A DNA stretch of 64,000 nt from an uncultured Fodinibius sp. (GCA_913056235.1 CAJXMW010000004.1:270364-334363); one strand, 5' to 3'. Shown: positions 17,224-27,213, numbered from the stretch's first letter. Program-made: numbers and translations. Notes: a model not told the origin generated them from the sequence alone.

Positions 17224-20200
17224 CTATTTGATTAAGGTCATTTTTTGGGTAAATCGCTGATCTCCAATCTTGAAAACAGCAAAATACATCCCACTTGCCC
17301 GCTGACTCCCATCAAAGGTAATAGTATGGGTACCGGCTTGTCGAACTTCATTGTTGATGAGCGTGCTTACTCGCTGTCCAAGTATGTCATATATTTCAAC
17401 ACGTACTTCGGTTTGTTCCGGCAGCGAAAATCGCAGGGTCGTGGATGGATTAAAGGGATTAGGATAGTTTGGTTGTATCTTTATTTCTTTGGGAAGAAAT
17501 TCTTCCTGCTGCTGGTTGATATATCGCGTATCGCCCATTACCAGCATCATCGAAGTTTTCCCTTTTTCAGGGATGATTTGAACTTCTTTTTTCTTGCTCA
17601 GATTGTATTTGCGACCGGATTCCTTATCTAACAGTGCCAGTTGAATATCGGGATTATTGTCCCATCCTTCAGTGCTTATGGTCACCGGTTGTTTGGGAGT
17701 AGCCGACAGAATCACTTCTAATTGGTGCCCATCGCTGTTTTGATGTTGGTAAACATGTGCTAAGGAGCTGGTTCGCGAGGATTGTTGCTCGTTATCGGCT
17801 GAAAATCGCAGTGATGCCCCTTCAAACTTCGCAGGAGGTGCTACTATATTATTAGGTATTTCGCTAGTGCTAACCAGCGTCAGACTGCTTGATGATGTTT
17901 TTTCGCCATCAACGCGGGTAATAAGCCGGATTTGGTTCTGATTCTCTTTTGTTTGCTTTTTGGATGCAGACGACTCGTAAGGAATCTGCAAATTGTCTAA
18001 TCCCTGGTCATTTAAAAAGTAAACAGCTTCACCGGAACGGGCAGAGGCAAATGTTTGGGCTTCACTAAAGGATCCATTAAAGCTCCAGATGGATTGGAGA
18101 TTACCGCCGTTAGCCTCCGAAACTTTGCTCCAGCTTACATCGGTGTGCAATGGATTCGAAATTATATTCCACCCGTCGTGCAGTGGTATGGAAGCCTGAT
18201 TATTGTCATTGAGTTCTACGGTAGGGACGGTCTGGTCGTAAGTGAAATCTTCTTTGCTGGTAACCCAGAAACCGTTGCCGGCATTCATGGTAAAGGTCGA
18301 ACTGCCATCGTATTTTACCATATAGTCATCGTCTTCTCCATTATCCCAATATGCTTGCCAGTCAACACTTGGATCTCCATTTAAAACATCGGCAAGTGGT
18401 TCTTCTGTCTGGCCGGGCAGGGCAACCAATCGGTAATCCTGCGGTGTAGAGGCCCCATCAAATTTCTTTGCAATATCCACGTTTATCTGCGTGGGGACAA
18501 AATCGAGAAGTCCTTTTTCAGGGGTTTCAAACTTTTTGGTGGTGTAGATATGAAATTCACCGGCACTCATTGCAATCGTCGTATCGGTATTGCTTACCGA
18601 CAGGGTATCACCGGAAAAGAAATCGTACCAGTCGCCGGATTGCGTAAACTGCGGCTGCATATCGGTGTCCGTAACCCCAAAATTACCGGCAATGGTAACA
18701 TCCAAATCGGGATGGGTGATGGTAATATGCTTATTGGTGCTATTTACGTTCATAGAAACATTGGAGCTTTCTGATGTAAAGGCCTCGTGAGAATTGCGCA
18801 GCCGGATGAGTGCTTTATAAGTATCATAGAGTTTTTTTCTATTCTCCTCCTGATAATACTCCCACCGGATTGGCTTTTCGCCCGTACGCCCGTTTTGATT
18901 GATATCAACCTCATAACCAAGCTCTCCAAATTGCCACAGCATTTTGGGTCCGGGCACAGTGAAAAAGAAAGCAGAAGAGAGCTTCATACGATTCAACGCG
19001 GTGTTTAGCTCCGTGATATCATAAGAACCGCTGTTGTTACTGTTTCCAAAATTGAGGTTTTCGTACATGAGACGCTGTTCGTCGTGGCTCTCCATATAAC
19101 CCACTAAATTCGGGTTACTCCAGTTTCTGTTTTTATAGTAAATTCCAGCGAAATTACTTTCATTCTCGTATCCCATGGAGGCTTGTTTGTAATTGTGGTG
19201 CATATTGCCCCAGAGTAGCATTCCGGAATTGGAAAGTTCTTGTTCTTCGCTATTTGCAGTTAAGTGCTCAAGGATCACATACGAAGAGTCATCCACCGCC
19301 CACTGCTGGTCGGCCATGCGTTTTAGGATCCGTATCCGGTCCTCATCACGAGCCCATCCATCTCCGGCATTTTGCGTAAAGCCTTTTGTAAAATCGAAGC
19401 GGAATCCGTCGGTATTAAATTCCTGTAGCCAGTAGCGTGTTACGCGGTCAACATAGTATTGTGTGGCAGCCGCTTCGTGATTAAAATCATATCCCCAGGA
19501 ATATTCTTGATTTGGTGAACTTACATTAAGGTACGGGTTTTCGGTTGTAGGCTGACCGTAATCACCTTCGTTCCACAGTCGCACCAGGGGTGATTGTCCA
19601 TAGACGTGATTGAGCACAATGTCTAAAATCACAGCCATTCCCCGTGAATGAGCTTCATCGATGAATCTTTTGAGATCATCGGCAGGCCCGTAATACTTGT
19701 CAGGAGCCAATAGAAAAGCTGAATTATATCCCCAGCTGACATTCCCTTCAAACTCCATGACCGGCATTAATTCGATCGCATTCACGCCCAATCGGTCGAG
19801 GTAGTCGAGGGTATCGGTTAATGTTTTATAATCATGATTTTCAACAAAGTCCCGAACCAGCAGCTCATAGACCACCAGGTTTTCCTTATCCGGTCGATCA
19901 TAATTTTGGTACTGCCATTGGTAATCCGTTTTTCCGGGCTGTAGAACACTTACAGAAAAATCTGTTTGATCGCCTGGATACGGTTTTAAATCCGGATAAG
20001 TTTGTTCGCTAATATACTGGTCATCGGGTTGCAGGACTTTTTCGGAGTAGGGGTCAGCCACGCGAATTTCGCCATCTACCAAATATTGAAACCCATATTC
20101 CTGACCTTGATTCAGCCCGTCGATTTCGATCCAGTAGTAGCTGCTGTCGGCATTGACGGTTTCTTTGTTCATAAAATACTCGGGCTGCGGGGTCCAGTCG

Positions 20201-21060
20201 TTAAAATCCCCGAGCACGTAAACAAACTCTTTGTTGGGGGCGAAGAGCGACAGGCGAACGGTGTTATTATTCACATAGGTGATACCGTCTTGCAAGTTAG
20301 CCGGTCGGGCTTGTTCATTGACATCGGGATTCACGACCATTCTCTTAGATTGCTCGTCGCTGTTGGTCCCGTCGCTGCCGGTTAGCCGAAGAGTAAAATT
20401 CCCTGCATTTTGGGCGCTGTAGGTATATTCCAGAGTGTCATTATTGACTTGTTGTACCTGCTGATTATCGATATAGAGCGTCAATGTTACGTTATTTTCT
20501 GTGGAGGCAATGCCTTGTATATCGACCGATACGTTATTCTCATAAAAGGAGAGGGTATCCTGTGGTTCAGTGATTTTTACGTTGAACTGGTTTTGATAGA
20601 CATCAGCATAAATATCAGATTCGTCCACGGTTTTTCCCTCTTTGGAGCCGTCGCTGTTGCGAAAAACAAAAGCCATCTGCTCAATGGTTTCACTTTCGGA
20701 AGCCCCGTAGTATTCCCGGATCGAAGGTGAGATTTCCAGTTTATACATATTTGGTTCGCCCTGAACCTGCTCCAACCTGTTTTTATCCGTGTTGGCCTGG
20801 GATTGATTACTGCCGTCGGGCCAAGGAGTGATGACATGCTGCCAGTCGGATCCGTCGCTGCTTGCTGCAGTGATAAGCCCGGTATGGGCATACACATCGC
20901 CATTGTGATCTTCGAGACCTCTGTTCCCCTCAGTAGCATCAAAATAAATTGTGACGGATTCATCCGCCGTATAAAAATCGGGTTCGGTTGTTATAACTTG
21001 GCTATAGGAAAGGGAAGTAGTGGAAAAGAAGAAGAGGAGTATAGCTATTAGGCGTTTCAT
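17224..21060 (-). CDS. large secreted GH13 amylase with CBM48-like domain and T9SS C-terminal sorting domain
   Basis: The start at ATG 21060 gives 1278 residues beginning MKRLIAILLFFF, a signal peptide; an in-frame ATG 13 codons upstream adds no signal. Numbering from this start, order is: an N-terminal beta module (20-160) as in secreted Bacteroidota amylases, an Ig-like domain, a CBM48/early-set domain (GDFNDW at 284-289), the GH13 barrel from ENLVVYELLVRDF with D556 (GFRFDF), E598 (ILEHL) and D660 (ESHDE), a beta-rich tail, and a C-terminal domain. The last about 80 residues (PNYPNPFNPSTTLRFSLPE through SGMYFAVFKIGDQRF) match the T9SS type A sorting signal, so the enzyme should be exported across the outer membrane and attached to the surface. 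It starts the distal segment after a terminator-like hairpin downstream of susE. Confidence 0.92.
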   Translation of the reverse strand: MKRLIAILLFFFSTTSLSYSQVITTEPDFYTADESVTIYFDATEGNRGLEDHNGDVYAHTGLITAASSDGSDWQHVITPWPDGSNQSQANTDKNRLEQVQGEPNMYKLEISPSIREYYGASESETIEQMAFVFRNSDGSKEGKTVDESDIYADVYQNQFNVKITEPQDTLSFYENNVSVDIQGIASTENNVTLTLYIDNQQVQQVNNDTLEYTYSAQNAGNFTLRLTGSDGTNSDEQSKRMVVNPDVNEQARPANLQDGITYVNNNTVRLSLFAPNKEFVYVLGDFNDWTPQPEYFMNKETVNADSSYYWIEIDGLNQGQEYGFQYLVDGEIRVADPYSEKVLQPDDQYISEQTYPDLKPYPGDQTDFSVSVLQPGKTDYQWQYQNYDRPDKENLVVYELLVRDFVENHDYKTLTDTLDYLDRLGVNAIELMPVMEFEGNVSWGYNSAFLLAPDKYYGPADDLKRFIDEAHSRGMAVILDIVLNHVYGQSPLVRLWNEGDYGQPTTENPYLNVSSPNQEYSWGYDFNHEAAATQYYVDRVTRYWLQEFNTDGFRFDFTKGFTQNAGDGWARDEDRIRILKRMADQQWAVDDSSYVILEHLTANSEEQELSNSGMLLWGNMHHNYKQASMGYENESNFAGIYYKNRNWSNPNLVGYMESHDEQRLMYENLNFGNSNNSGSYDITELNTALNRMKLSSAFFFTVPGPKMLWQFGELGYEVDINQNGRTGEKPIRWEYYQEENRKKLYDTYKALIRLRNSHEAFTSESSNVSMNVNSTNKHITITHPDLDVTIAGNFGVTDTDMQPQFTQSGDWYDFFSGDTLSVSNTDTTIAMSAGEFHIYTTKKFETPEKGLLDFVPTQINVDIAKKFDGASTPQDYRLVALPGQTEEPLADVLNGDPSVDWQAYWDNGEDDDYMVKYDGSSTFTMNAGNGFWVTSKEDFTYDQTVPTVELNDNNQASIPLHDGWNIISNPLHTDVSWSKVSEANGGNLQSIWSFNGSFSEAQTFASARSGEAVYFLNDQGLDNLQIPYESSASKKQTKENQNQIRLITRVDGEKTSSSSLTLVSTSEIPNNIVAPPAKFEGASLRFSADNEQQSSRTSSLAHVYQHQNSDGHQLEVILSATPKQPVTISTEGWDNNPDIQLALLDKESGRKYNLSKKKEVQIIPEKGKTSMMLVMGDTRYINQQQEEFLPKEIKIQPNYPNPFNPSTTLRFSLPEQTEVRVEIYDILGQRVSTLINNEVRQAGTHTITFDGSQRASGMYFAVFKIGDQRFTQKMTLIK

Positions 21061-21085
21061 AGCGATGAATTCAGTAGCAGGTTGT

Positions 21086-21121
21086 AAATAAAAGCCCACC
21101 CATCACAACGATGAGTGGGCT
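21086..21121 (-). terminator. intra-operon terminator/attenuator after susE
   Basis: On the minus strand a 12-base stem (AGCCCACTCATC paired with GATGGGTGGGCT, with one G-T pair and a 5-base loop) is followed by TTTTATTT. It lies between the susE stop and the large amylase start. It likely terminates part of the transcripts, so susCDE mRNA should exceed amylase mRNA. Confidence 0.75.
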
Positions 21122-21158
21122 GGTGATTTATGAGTGCCTTGGAAACAGAAACTAAATC

Positions 21159-22283
21159 TTAGTTTGCAGCCTCCATTTCGACGACGTAGTCATTAATATT
21201 TACTTTGATGTAATAACTGCCAGCACTTCCGGTGAATTGGAAGTTGCTATCGCCATCGTTGGCATTTTCAAGCAGCTCATCAATGGTGCCGCCGTTATTT
21301 GCAAAGTACGGATAGTTGTAGCTATCTGGTGCCCAACCGGCCTGTCCAAAGAATCTGAATGCCCCGTCTTGGAAATCAGTAGTTGCTTCAAAGACACCGG
21401 GTTGGACAAAAGTCATTTTGACACTTTCGCCACTTCCAGGAGTGTCCCATGCACCTGTACCCGAGCCAGTCATATACATTACGGGTTCATCAACGGCTTC
21501 CATCTCAACATTGTAGGTATCAAAGTTAACTGTAATTCGATACCAACCCGTTGAGCCGGTAAAACGGAAATTGAGGTCACCGTCATTGGCATTTTCAAGC
21601 ATTGGATCAATAGTACCGCCGTTATCAGCAAAGTATGGATAATTCCAGTTTTCAGCACTCCAGTCGGCTTCTTTAAAGAACCTAAAGGCTTCACCGTTGG
21701 TAAATTCAGCCATTGTTGAGTACACATTAGGTTCTGTGCTGGGAGTAATTACGGCCTGATCCAGCGACCATCCCTTGAGTGCAGAACCTATCATATAAAT
21801 AGGAGGGAAAGAGGTCTGGAACGGAGTGACCGATATTGTTACCGGCGATGAAACGACATTTTTTGTCGAATCAGTGTTAATAGAGGCGGTAACACGAAGA
21901 TGTACATTGTGCGACTTTCCCCCAGCCAGTGCCATTGTCAGCAGCATTTGGTTAAGGCTGCCAACTGTAACGCCCACAGAAGTCTTCTGTGTAGAAGCAA
22001 TTTGTTGAGCGTTGGAAAAATCACTGGAGGCTCCCAGCTCCACATTGTATGTGGGAGCTGAGTTAAATCCATAGTCAGGTTCTGACCATTGGATGGTCAT
22101 TACCGTATCGCCTGCCTGATCACGGTTAAGCTCATAGCTTTGACCGTCTTCAGGAGAATTGATAGCCGGGGCTCCCGGGTCGCTGGTATTGGCGACGGGC
22201 CCCATCTCTGCTTTATCGCAGGAGCTAAGTGCTGCGATACTAACAATCGATAATAGAATTAGAGCTAGTTTCTTCATAGTCAT
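21159..22283 (-). CDS. susE: SusE-like outer-membrane starch-binding lipoprotein
   Basis: A 374-residue surface lipoprotein. The signal peptide ends in LSSC (Cys22; an alternative start two codons on at 22277 fits as well). An N-terminal SusE Ig-like domain (DPGAPAINSPEDGQSYELNR to about residue 150) is followed by two tandem SusE/SusF C-terminal starch-binding domains (about 158-265 and 266-374). Each has the pattern FRFF..A.WA......YPYFA.NGGTID and ENANDGD.NF.FTGS. These domains bind alpha-glucan through aromatic platforms. It is the third gene of the susCDE cluster; the tandem domains are clearly duplicated from each other. In Bacteroides SusE and SusF aid starch capture but are not essential for uptake. 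Confidence 0.88.
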   Translation of the reverse strand: MTMKKLALILLSIVSIAALSSCDKAEMGPVANTSDPGAPAINSPEDGQSYELNRDQAGDTVMTIQWSEPDYGFNSAPTYNVELGASSDFSNAQQIASTQKTSVGVTVGSLNQMLLTMALAGGKSHNVHLRVTASINTDSTKNVVSSPVTISVTPFQTSFPPIYMIGSALKGWSLDQAVITPSTEPNVYSTMAEFTNGEAFRFFKEADWSAENWNYPYFADNGGTIDPMLENANDGDLNFRFTGSTGWYRITVNFDTYNVEMEAVDEPVMYMTGSGTGAWDTPGSGESVKMTFVQPGVFEATTDFQDGAFRFFGQAGWAPDSYNYPYFANNGGTIDELLENANDGDSNFQFTGSAGSYYIKVNINDYVVEMEAAN

Positions 22284-22307
22284 GCTGTTTTGAAATTCGA
22301 AAATTGA

Positions 22308-24212
22308 TTAATAACCCGGGTTCTGAGTCAAGTTGGGGTTCGAGTTAATGTCAGACACGGGAATAGGGAACACATTGTACGTATCATTTGTGCTGTTTCC
22401 GTTTTGACTGTTGCCTTTCCAGGCCCAGGTATAATCAGAACCGGTAAACATGCCGAATCTTCTGAGATCTGTTCGACGGTGGCCTTCCCAGTACAGTTCG
22501 CGGCCCCGCTCGTCGATGAGGAAGTCGAGCGTCAGCTCAGAAGAGCTGATGTTTTGGTCTTGACCATTATACGCTCGTTCTCGCAGGTCATTAACCAACC
22601 GAACGGCTTTGTTCATGTCCCCGCCATCTCCTCCGCGAACGACTGCTTCAGCATACATCAAGTAAACATCCGCCAGTCGAAACATCGGGAAGTCGATATC
22701 CACAAATTCCAGATCGGAACCGGGTTGACCATTTGTGGTGATATTTTTCCACTTGGAGATAGCATAGCCATTGGTAAATTCGGCTAAGCTTGGGATATCT
22801 TTGTTTTGACCGCTGATATACAGGGTATTACGTTCGTTGGTCTGTTCGATAGTATACGTGTTGTTATTGGTGTTCACCATGAACGTATGGCGTCCTGATT
22901 TCGGAATCACAATATTGGATCCCCCAGCTTCGTAGGTTCCATCGCCTTCGTTATCACCCCAGCTTTCATCCCAGTCACGTTCCGGTGTGAGTTGTATTTC
23001 AGCACCGGCTGAACCTACATATACAGTTCCGCGGTAGATACCGTCATTATTGTCATCAACGAGGGGAGGAGCATTCCCCGGTGTCCAGTTGGAACCGTAA
23101 CCACTCCCTGACTGGTAACTGCCCGGTACATAAATTTCAGGGTCACCATCGGGATTGCTGGTTGTTTCGCCCGGCGATCCGAGGGGCACAAACTTATCCG
23201 CAAATTGCGGGGTCACTCGGTGACCGGCCCAGGCTGAGTTCAGCCCGAAGTCAGTAATGTCCATATCACCGCCAACGGCTGCATGAGCAATAAAGGTAGT
23301 GCCGCCGTAGGTTTGCGTATTTCGTCCGTCAAAGGCGATTGGGAAGATGACCCCATTGGCAATGTGATTATCTGCCAGGAAGAGATTCCCGTAATCACTT
23401 TCAAGCGTGTAACCGCCTTGCTCAATAACTTTGTCAGCATACGTAATGGCTTCAGTGTAGTGTGGTTCGCCAGTGTAAACTTCCGCATTCAGGTACAACT
23501 TGGTGAGCAGTGTCCAGACTGCTGCTTGATCGGCTCGAGCATACTCGTTTTGCTGAGGAGCCGGGAGTTCGCTCTCAATAGCTTTGAGCTCGCTTTCTAT
23601 GTAATTAAAGAGCTCTTGATCACCAACCGGTTCCGGTTGGTACGCTCCTACGCCGTTTTCTTCCGTCACAAACGGTACACCACCGCCGTAGAAATCGAGT
23701 GCATGCCAATAGCTGAGTGCCCGAAGAAATCGAGCTTCGGCCATGTATCCCTGAACAGTGGAGTTGCTGTTGCCTTTGGCATTACGAATAAATTCATTTG
23801 CCATGGAAATTTCGTAAAAGACGCGGCTGTACATCCCCATAACAAAATCATTGGAAGCACCCCACGACTGAAAATTAAATTCTGGAAGACCGGGGTCATT
23901 CCAGCCGACAACTGCTTCGTCTGTGGGTATCTCTTGCGAGACCCACATTTGGCGAATGTAACTTGAGAATCCCTCATCAATACCTTGAATATCGGGATTA
24001 CCAGCGGGACCTTGCTGTCCCGTGGTAGCAAAACCGGCATATAATTTAGCAAGTACCTGCTGATAGTCTTGTTCATTCTCATACAGCGAGGCCGAGGTCA
24101 CTACGTCGTCGTCAATAGGTGTGGTATTCAAACTGTCCACACAGGACGTAACTGTGGCCACCATCAACACCATTAGTGCGATCGCAACTATTGAATATTT
24201 GTTGTTAAACAT
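22308..24212 (-). CDS. susD: SusD/RagB family lipoprotein with an embedded SusE-like domain
   Basis: A 634-residue outer-membrane lipoprotein, lipobox cysteine at residue 24 (TSC). SusD caps the SusC channel and binds glycan. The usual helical TPR-like scaffold is visible (EQDYQQVLAKLYAGF, AEARFLRALSYWHALDFYGG, VWTLLTKLYLNAEVYTG and LADVYLMYAEAVVRGG). The length exceeds the common 500-560 residues because of an insert at about residues 357-458: YVPGSYQSGSGYGSNWTP, then DGIYRGTVYVG, ERDWDESWGDNEGDGTYEAG and TFMVNTNNNTYTIEQ. This insert reads like the SusE/SusF C-terminal starch-binding domain of the neighbouring gene. It follows susC with a 25-base gap and precedes susE, as in starch loci. Confidence 0.9.
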   Translation of the reverse strand: MFNNKYSIVAIALMVLMVATVTSCVDSLNTTPIDDDVVTSASLYENEQDYQQVLAKLYAGFATTGQQGPAGNPDIQGIDEGFSSYIRQMWVSQEIPTDEAVVGWNDPGLPEFNFQSWGASNDFVMGMYSRVFYEISMANEFIRNAKGNSNSTVQGYMAEARFLRALSYWHALDFYGGGVPFVTEENGVGAYQPEPVGDQELFNYIESELKAIESELPAPQQNEYARADQAAVWTLLTKLYLNAEVYTGEPHYTEAITYADKVIEQGGYTLESDYGNLFLADNHIANGVIFPIAFDGRNTQTYGGTTFIAHAAVGGDMDITDFGLNSAWAGHRVTPQFADKFVPLGSPGETTSNPDGDPEIYVPGSYQSGSGYGSNWTPGNAPPLVDDNNDGIYRGTVYVGSAGAEIQLTPERDWDESWGDNEGDGTYEAGGSNIVIPKSGRHTFMVNTNNNTYTIEQTNERNTLYISGQNKDIPSLAEFTNGYAISKWKNITTNGQPGSDLEFVDIDFPMFRLADVYLMYAEAVVRGGDGGDMNKAVRLVNDLRERAYNGQDQNISSSELTLDFLIDERGRELYWEGHRRTDLRRFGMFTGSDYTWAWKGNSQNGNSTNDTYNVFPIPVSDINSNPNLTQNPGY

Positions 24213-24237
24213 AATCTTCAGTTTTAAAAAGTTTCAA

Positions 24238-27213
24238 TTAAAAGTTCAGGCTCAGTCCAAGAATGAACGTACGAGGTCGTGGGTAGACATTGTTGTCTAT
24301 ACCTCCAAAAACCTCCGGATCAAGCCCGCTGTAATTGCTTATTACAAAAGCGTTTTGGACGGTCGAGGATATCCGCAACGATTTAACCTGGTTAAACAGG
24401 TTATTGAAAGTGTATCCAACCGTGATATTATCCATTCGCAAAAACGATGCATTTTCAACGTAGTGGTCAGAGTGATATTGGGCCGTACTAAACTGCACAT
24501 CTTGAATGTCTGTGATCGCATTATTTAGATAACCCTGAGAGTTGTACATGAAATTGTAGACCGTATGATTCGATGCTACGTTGTTGTACACATAATTACC
24601 GATGTTAGCCCGTGCTGAGAAAGATGCATCCCAGTTTTTGTATTCCAGTCGGGATGAAAGGCCAAACGTCATATCTGGTGACGGGCTTTCATATCGGTAC
24701 TTGTCATCTGCCGTAATTTGTCCGTCGTCATTTCTATCAACATAGACGCCGTCCAAAGGATTTCCATTCTCATCGTAAACCTGCTCATAGACGTAGAATG
24801 AACTTCTTGGATAGCCTACACTGTGAATTTGGATGGTGTTGCCAACACCGCCGGAAATCCCACCCGTTTCAACGCCAATATAATCTTCGGCGTCAACATT
24901 GGTCAGCTTCGTAATCTCATCCTGGTTGTGCGAAGCATTCAAACCAATTTCCAGGTATGCATCTTCGGTAGATATAACACGTCCTGTGACGCTGAATTCT
25001 ACGCCTCGAACTTCAAGAGTACCGATGTTCGACAGAATGCGATTTGTGAAGTTCGTTCCTGCCGGTACCGGAATTACGTTTAATAGGTCATTTGTTTCTC
25101 GATAGTATGCTTCAAGAGAACCGACCAATCGATCGTTAAAAAATCCGTAGTCAAGTCCTACGTTATACGTAGTGGTTTCTTCCCACTTGAGGTTCTCATT
25201 GTAACCTTCCGGTCGGAGAGTGGTAATGTACTGATCTCCAAATCGGTATCGGGCCGTTGGTTCACTATATGTATATTGCGGCAAGTACGGATAGTTACCT
25301 TCGTTGATACGCTGCTGACCGGTTACACCATATCCGAGTCGAAGTTTTAACTGAGTAATTGCATCAACATCTTGCAAGAACGACTCTTCGTGCATTTTCC
25401 ATGCCAGCGCTGCAGAAGGGAAGAGGCCCCAGCGATTTTCTTCCGAAAAGCGGGAAGTTCCATCCTGTCGTAAAGTAGCTGTCAGCAGGTACTTATTCTT
25501 ATATGTATAATTGGCGCGTCCAAAGAAGGATACAATGTAATGTTCGGTTTCGTAGTCTGTATCCTCATCAACTGCTAAGGTATCTGAAGTATTGTAGTTG
25601 GTTACATAGTTGGACCCTTGCTCGTAATGATGCTCCCAGGAATAACCGCCGGTAACATCAATTTTACTGTCAATAGAAGATAACTCTTTCTTATAATTCA
25701 GGTAGAAGTCCAGCAGTTCATTTTCTTTCCGTTGTTCGTAACTGGTGCGTTCGCCATTGGGTTGACCTTCACCCGTATAAGCAAAGGCTGCCTGGTCCGT
25801 AATTTTGATACTCCCGTTGCTAACGTCAGAATAGTCATATCCCATGTTAAGCGTGGCCGAAAGATTAGAAACAAACGGCATGGTATATTCGAATTTGGCA
25901 TTACCGATTGAACGATAGACCGTAGATTCGTCCACCTCTTGCTCTAGCAATGCCAGTGGGTTGGCCGGGGCAATGTCGATTGGGTTATCGTTTTGATCTG
26001 TCCAGGCGAAATAATCACCAAAGTCTTCACCTACTGGATCTTGAACCGGTTGGGTAGGATCAAAGGAGATAGCAGATCCAATAGCACCTGTATTGGCAAA
26101 TCGGTTGTCAACCCGCATGCCTTTCAGGTTAAGATCCACCTTCAGATCATTGTCTAAAAAGGATGGATTTACAGCAATGTTACCAGTCAGCCGGTCCATT
26201 TGAGATGTTTTAAGAATACCTCCATTACCGACGAATCCTAAAGACACACGGTAGGGCAGATTTCCAGCTGAACCTGTAAAGCTCAAACTGTGGTCCTGAC
26301 TAAAAGCATTTTTAAAAATCTGATCTTGCCAGTGAGTGCTTTTATCACCCAGATATTGTGTTCCTGATTGTCCAAACTGTTCATCAATTACTGTTCTGAA
26401 CTCACCGGCTGAAAGTACATCCAGCTCGTCAGCTCGTGTTTGGTAGGAGGCTTTACCCGTATAATTAACAGATAAGTCTTGTCCTTCCGAACCGCGCTTG
26501 GTGGTAATGATAACAACACCGTTAGAGGCACGTGATCCATAAATGGCAGTTGCAGAAGCATCCTTAAGGATAGAGATAGACTCAATATCATTAGGATTGA
26601 TCGAATTCAGGGGATCCCTCATGCCTGAAACGCCGCCGCCATCCAGAGGCACGCCGTCTACAACATACAACGGATCATTACTTGCCGACAGGGAAGATCC
26701 ACCGCGAATACGGATGGTAGCTCCACTACCGGGGGCGCCGCCGCCAGAAGTTACAGTCACTCCCGCTGCTTTACCCTGAAACAGTTCCTGAGGAGAGGTG
26801 ATGGCTCCCTCGTTAAAATCACTAGAACTTACCGAGGTAACTGACCCCGTATTGTCGTCTTGTTGCTGCGTGCCGTACCCGATTACAACAACATCTTCGA
26901 GTTGTTGTACATCAGGCGACATTTCAATATTGATGGTAGACCGACCCTGAACTGGGACTTCTTGTTTTACATATCCGATATACGAAAACACCAGCGTATC
27001 TTGGGCTGATGGGACTCGGAGACTGTATTGTCCGTCTGTACCAGCAGAAGTTCCTCGGGTGGGCATCCCTTTTACAGTAATGTTAACCCCCGGTAGTACT
27101 TCTCCTGTTTCAGCATCGGTTACCGTTCCTGAAACGTTTGTCTGTGCCAGTCCGGGTAGTGTAAGACCCAGTACCAGGCATGACGTAATAAGTAGCTTTT
27201 TTATAGGTATCAT
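24238..27213 (-). CDS. susC: SusC-like TonB-dependent outer-membrane transporter
   Basis: A 991-residue SusC-family TonB-dependent receptor. Order: signal peptide (about 1-23), carboxypeptidase-regulatory-like N-terminal domain (NVSGTVTDAETGEVLPGVNI to TINIEMSP), TonB-box-like stretch DVVVIGYGTQ, plug domain (NEGAITSPQELFQGKAAGVT and YGSRASNGVVIITTK) and a 22-stranded beta-barrel to the C-terminal aromatic SLNF. It imports maltooligosaccharides with energy from TonB-ExbBD. Next is susD, with 25 bases between. Upstream, in the 346-base divergent region, lie two inverted copies of a LacI-type operator at 27310-27323 and 27366-27379. Substrate is inferred from three GH13 enzymes and SusE nearby. 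Confidence 0.94.
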   Translation of the reverse strand: MIPIKKLLITSCLVLGLTLPGLAQTNVSGTVTDAETGEVLPGVNITVKGMPTRGTSAGTDGQYSLRVPSAQDTLVFSYIGYVKQEVPVQGRSTINIEMSPDVQQLEDVVVIGYGTQQQDDNTGSVTSVSSSDFNEGAITSPQELFQGKAAGVTVTSGGGAPGSGATIRIRGGSSLSASNDPLYVVDGVPLDGGGVSGMRDPLNSINPNDIESISILKDASATAIYGSRASNGVVIITTKRGSEGQDLSVNYTGKASYQTRADELDVLSAGEFRTVIDEQFGQSGTQYLGDKSTHWQDQIFKNAFSQDHSLSFTGSAGNLPYRVSLGFVGNGGILKTSQMDRLTGNIAVNPSFLDNDLKVDLNLKGMRVDNRFANTGAIGSAISFDPTQPVQDPVGEDFGDYFAWTDQNDNPIDIAPANPLALLEQEVDESTVYRSIGNAKFEYTMPFVSNLSATLNMGYDYSDVSNGSIKITDQAAFAYTGEGQPNGERTSYEQRKENELLDFYLNYKKELSSIDSKIDVTGGYSWEHHYEQGSNYVTNYNTSDTLAVDEDTDYETEHYIVSFFGRANYTYKNKYLLTATLRQDGTSRFSEENRWGLFPSAALAWKMHEESFLQDVDAITQLKLRLGYGVTGQQRINEGNYPYLPQYTYSEPTARYRFGDQYITTLRPEGYNENLKWEETTTYNVGLDYGFFNDRLVGSLEAYYRETNDLLNVIPVPAGTNFTNRILSNIGTLEVRGVEFSVTGRVISTEDAYLEIGLNASHNQDEITKLTNVDAEDYIGVETGGISGGVGNTIQIHSVGYPRSSFYVYEQVYDENGNPLDGVYVDRNDDGQITADDKYRYESPSPDMTFGLSSRLEYKNWDASFSARANIGNYVYNNVASNHTVYNFMYNSQGYLNNAITDIQDVQFSTAQYHSDHYVENASFLRMDNITVGYTFNNLFNQVKSLRISSTVQNAFVISNYSGLDPEVFGGIDNNVYPRPRTFILGLSLNF

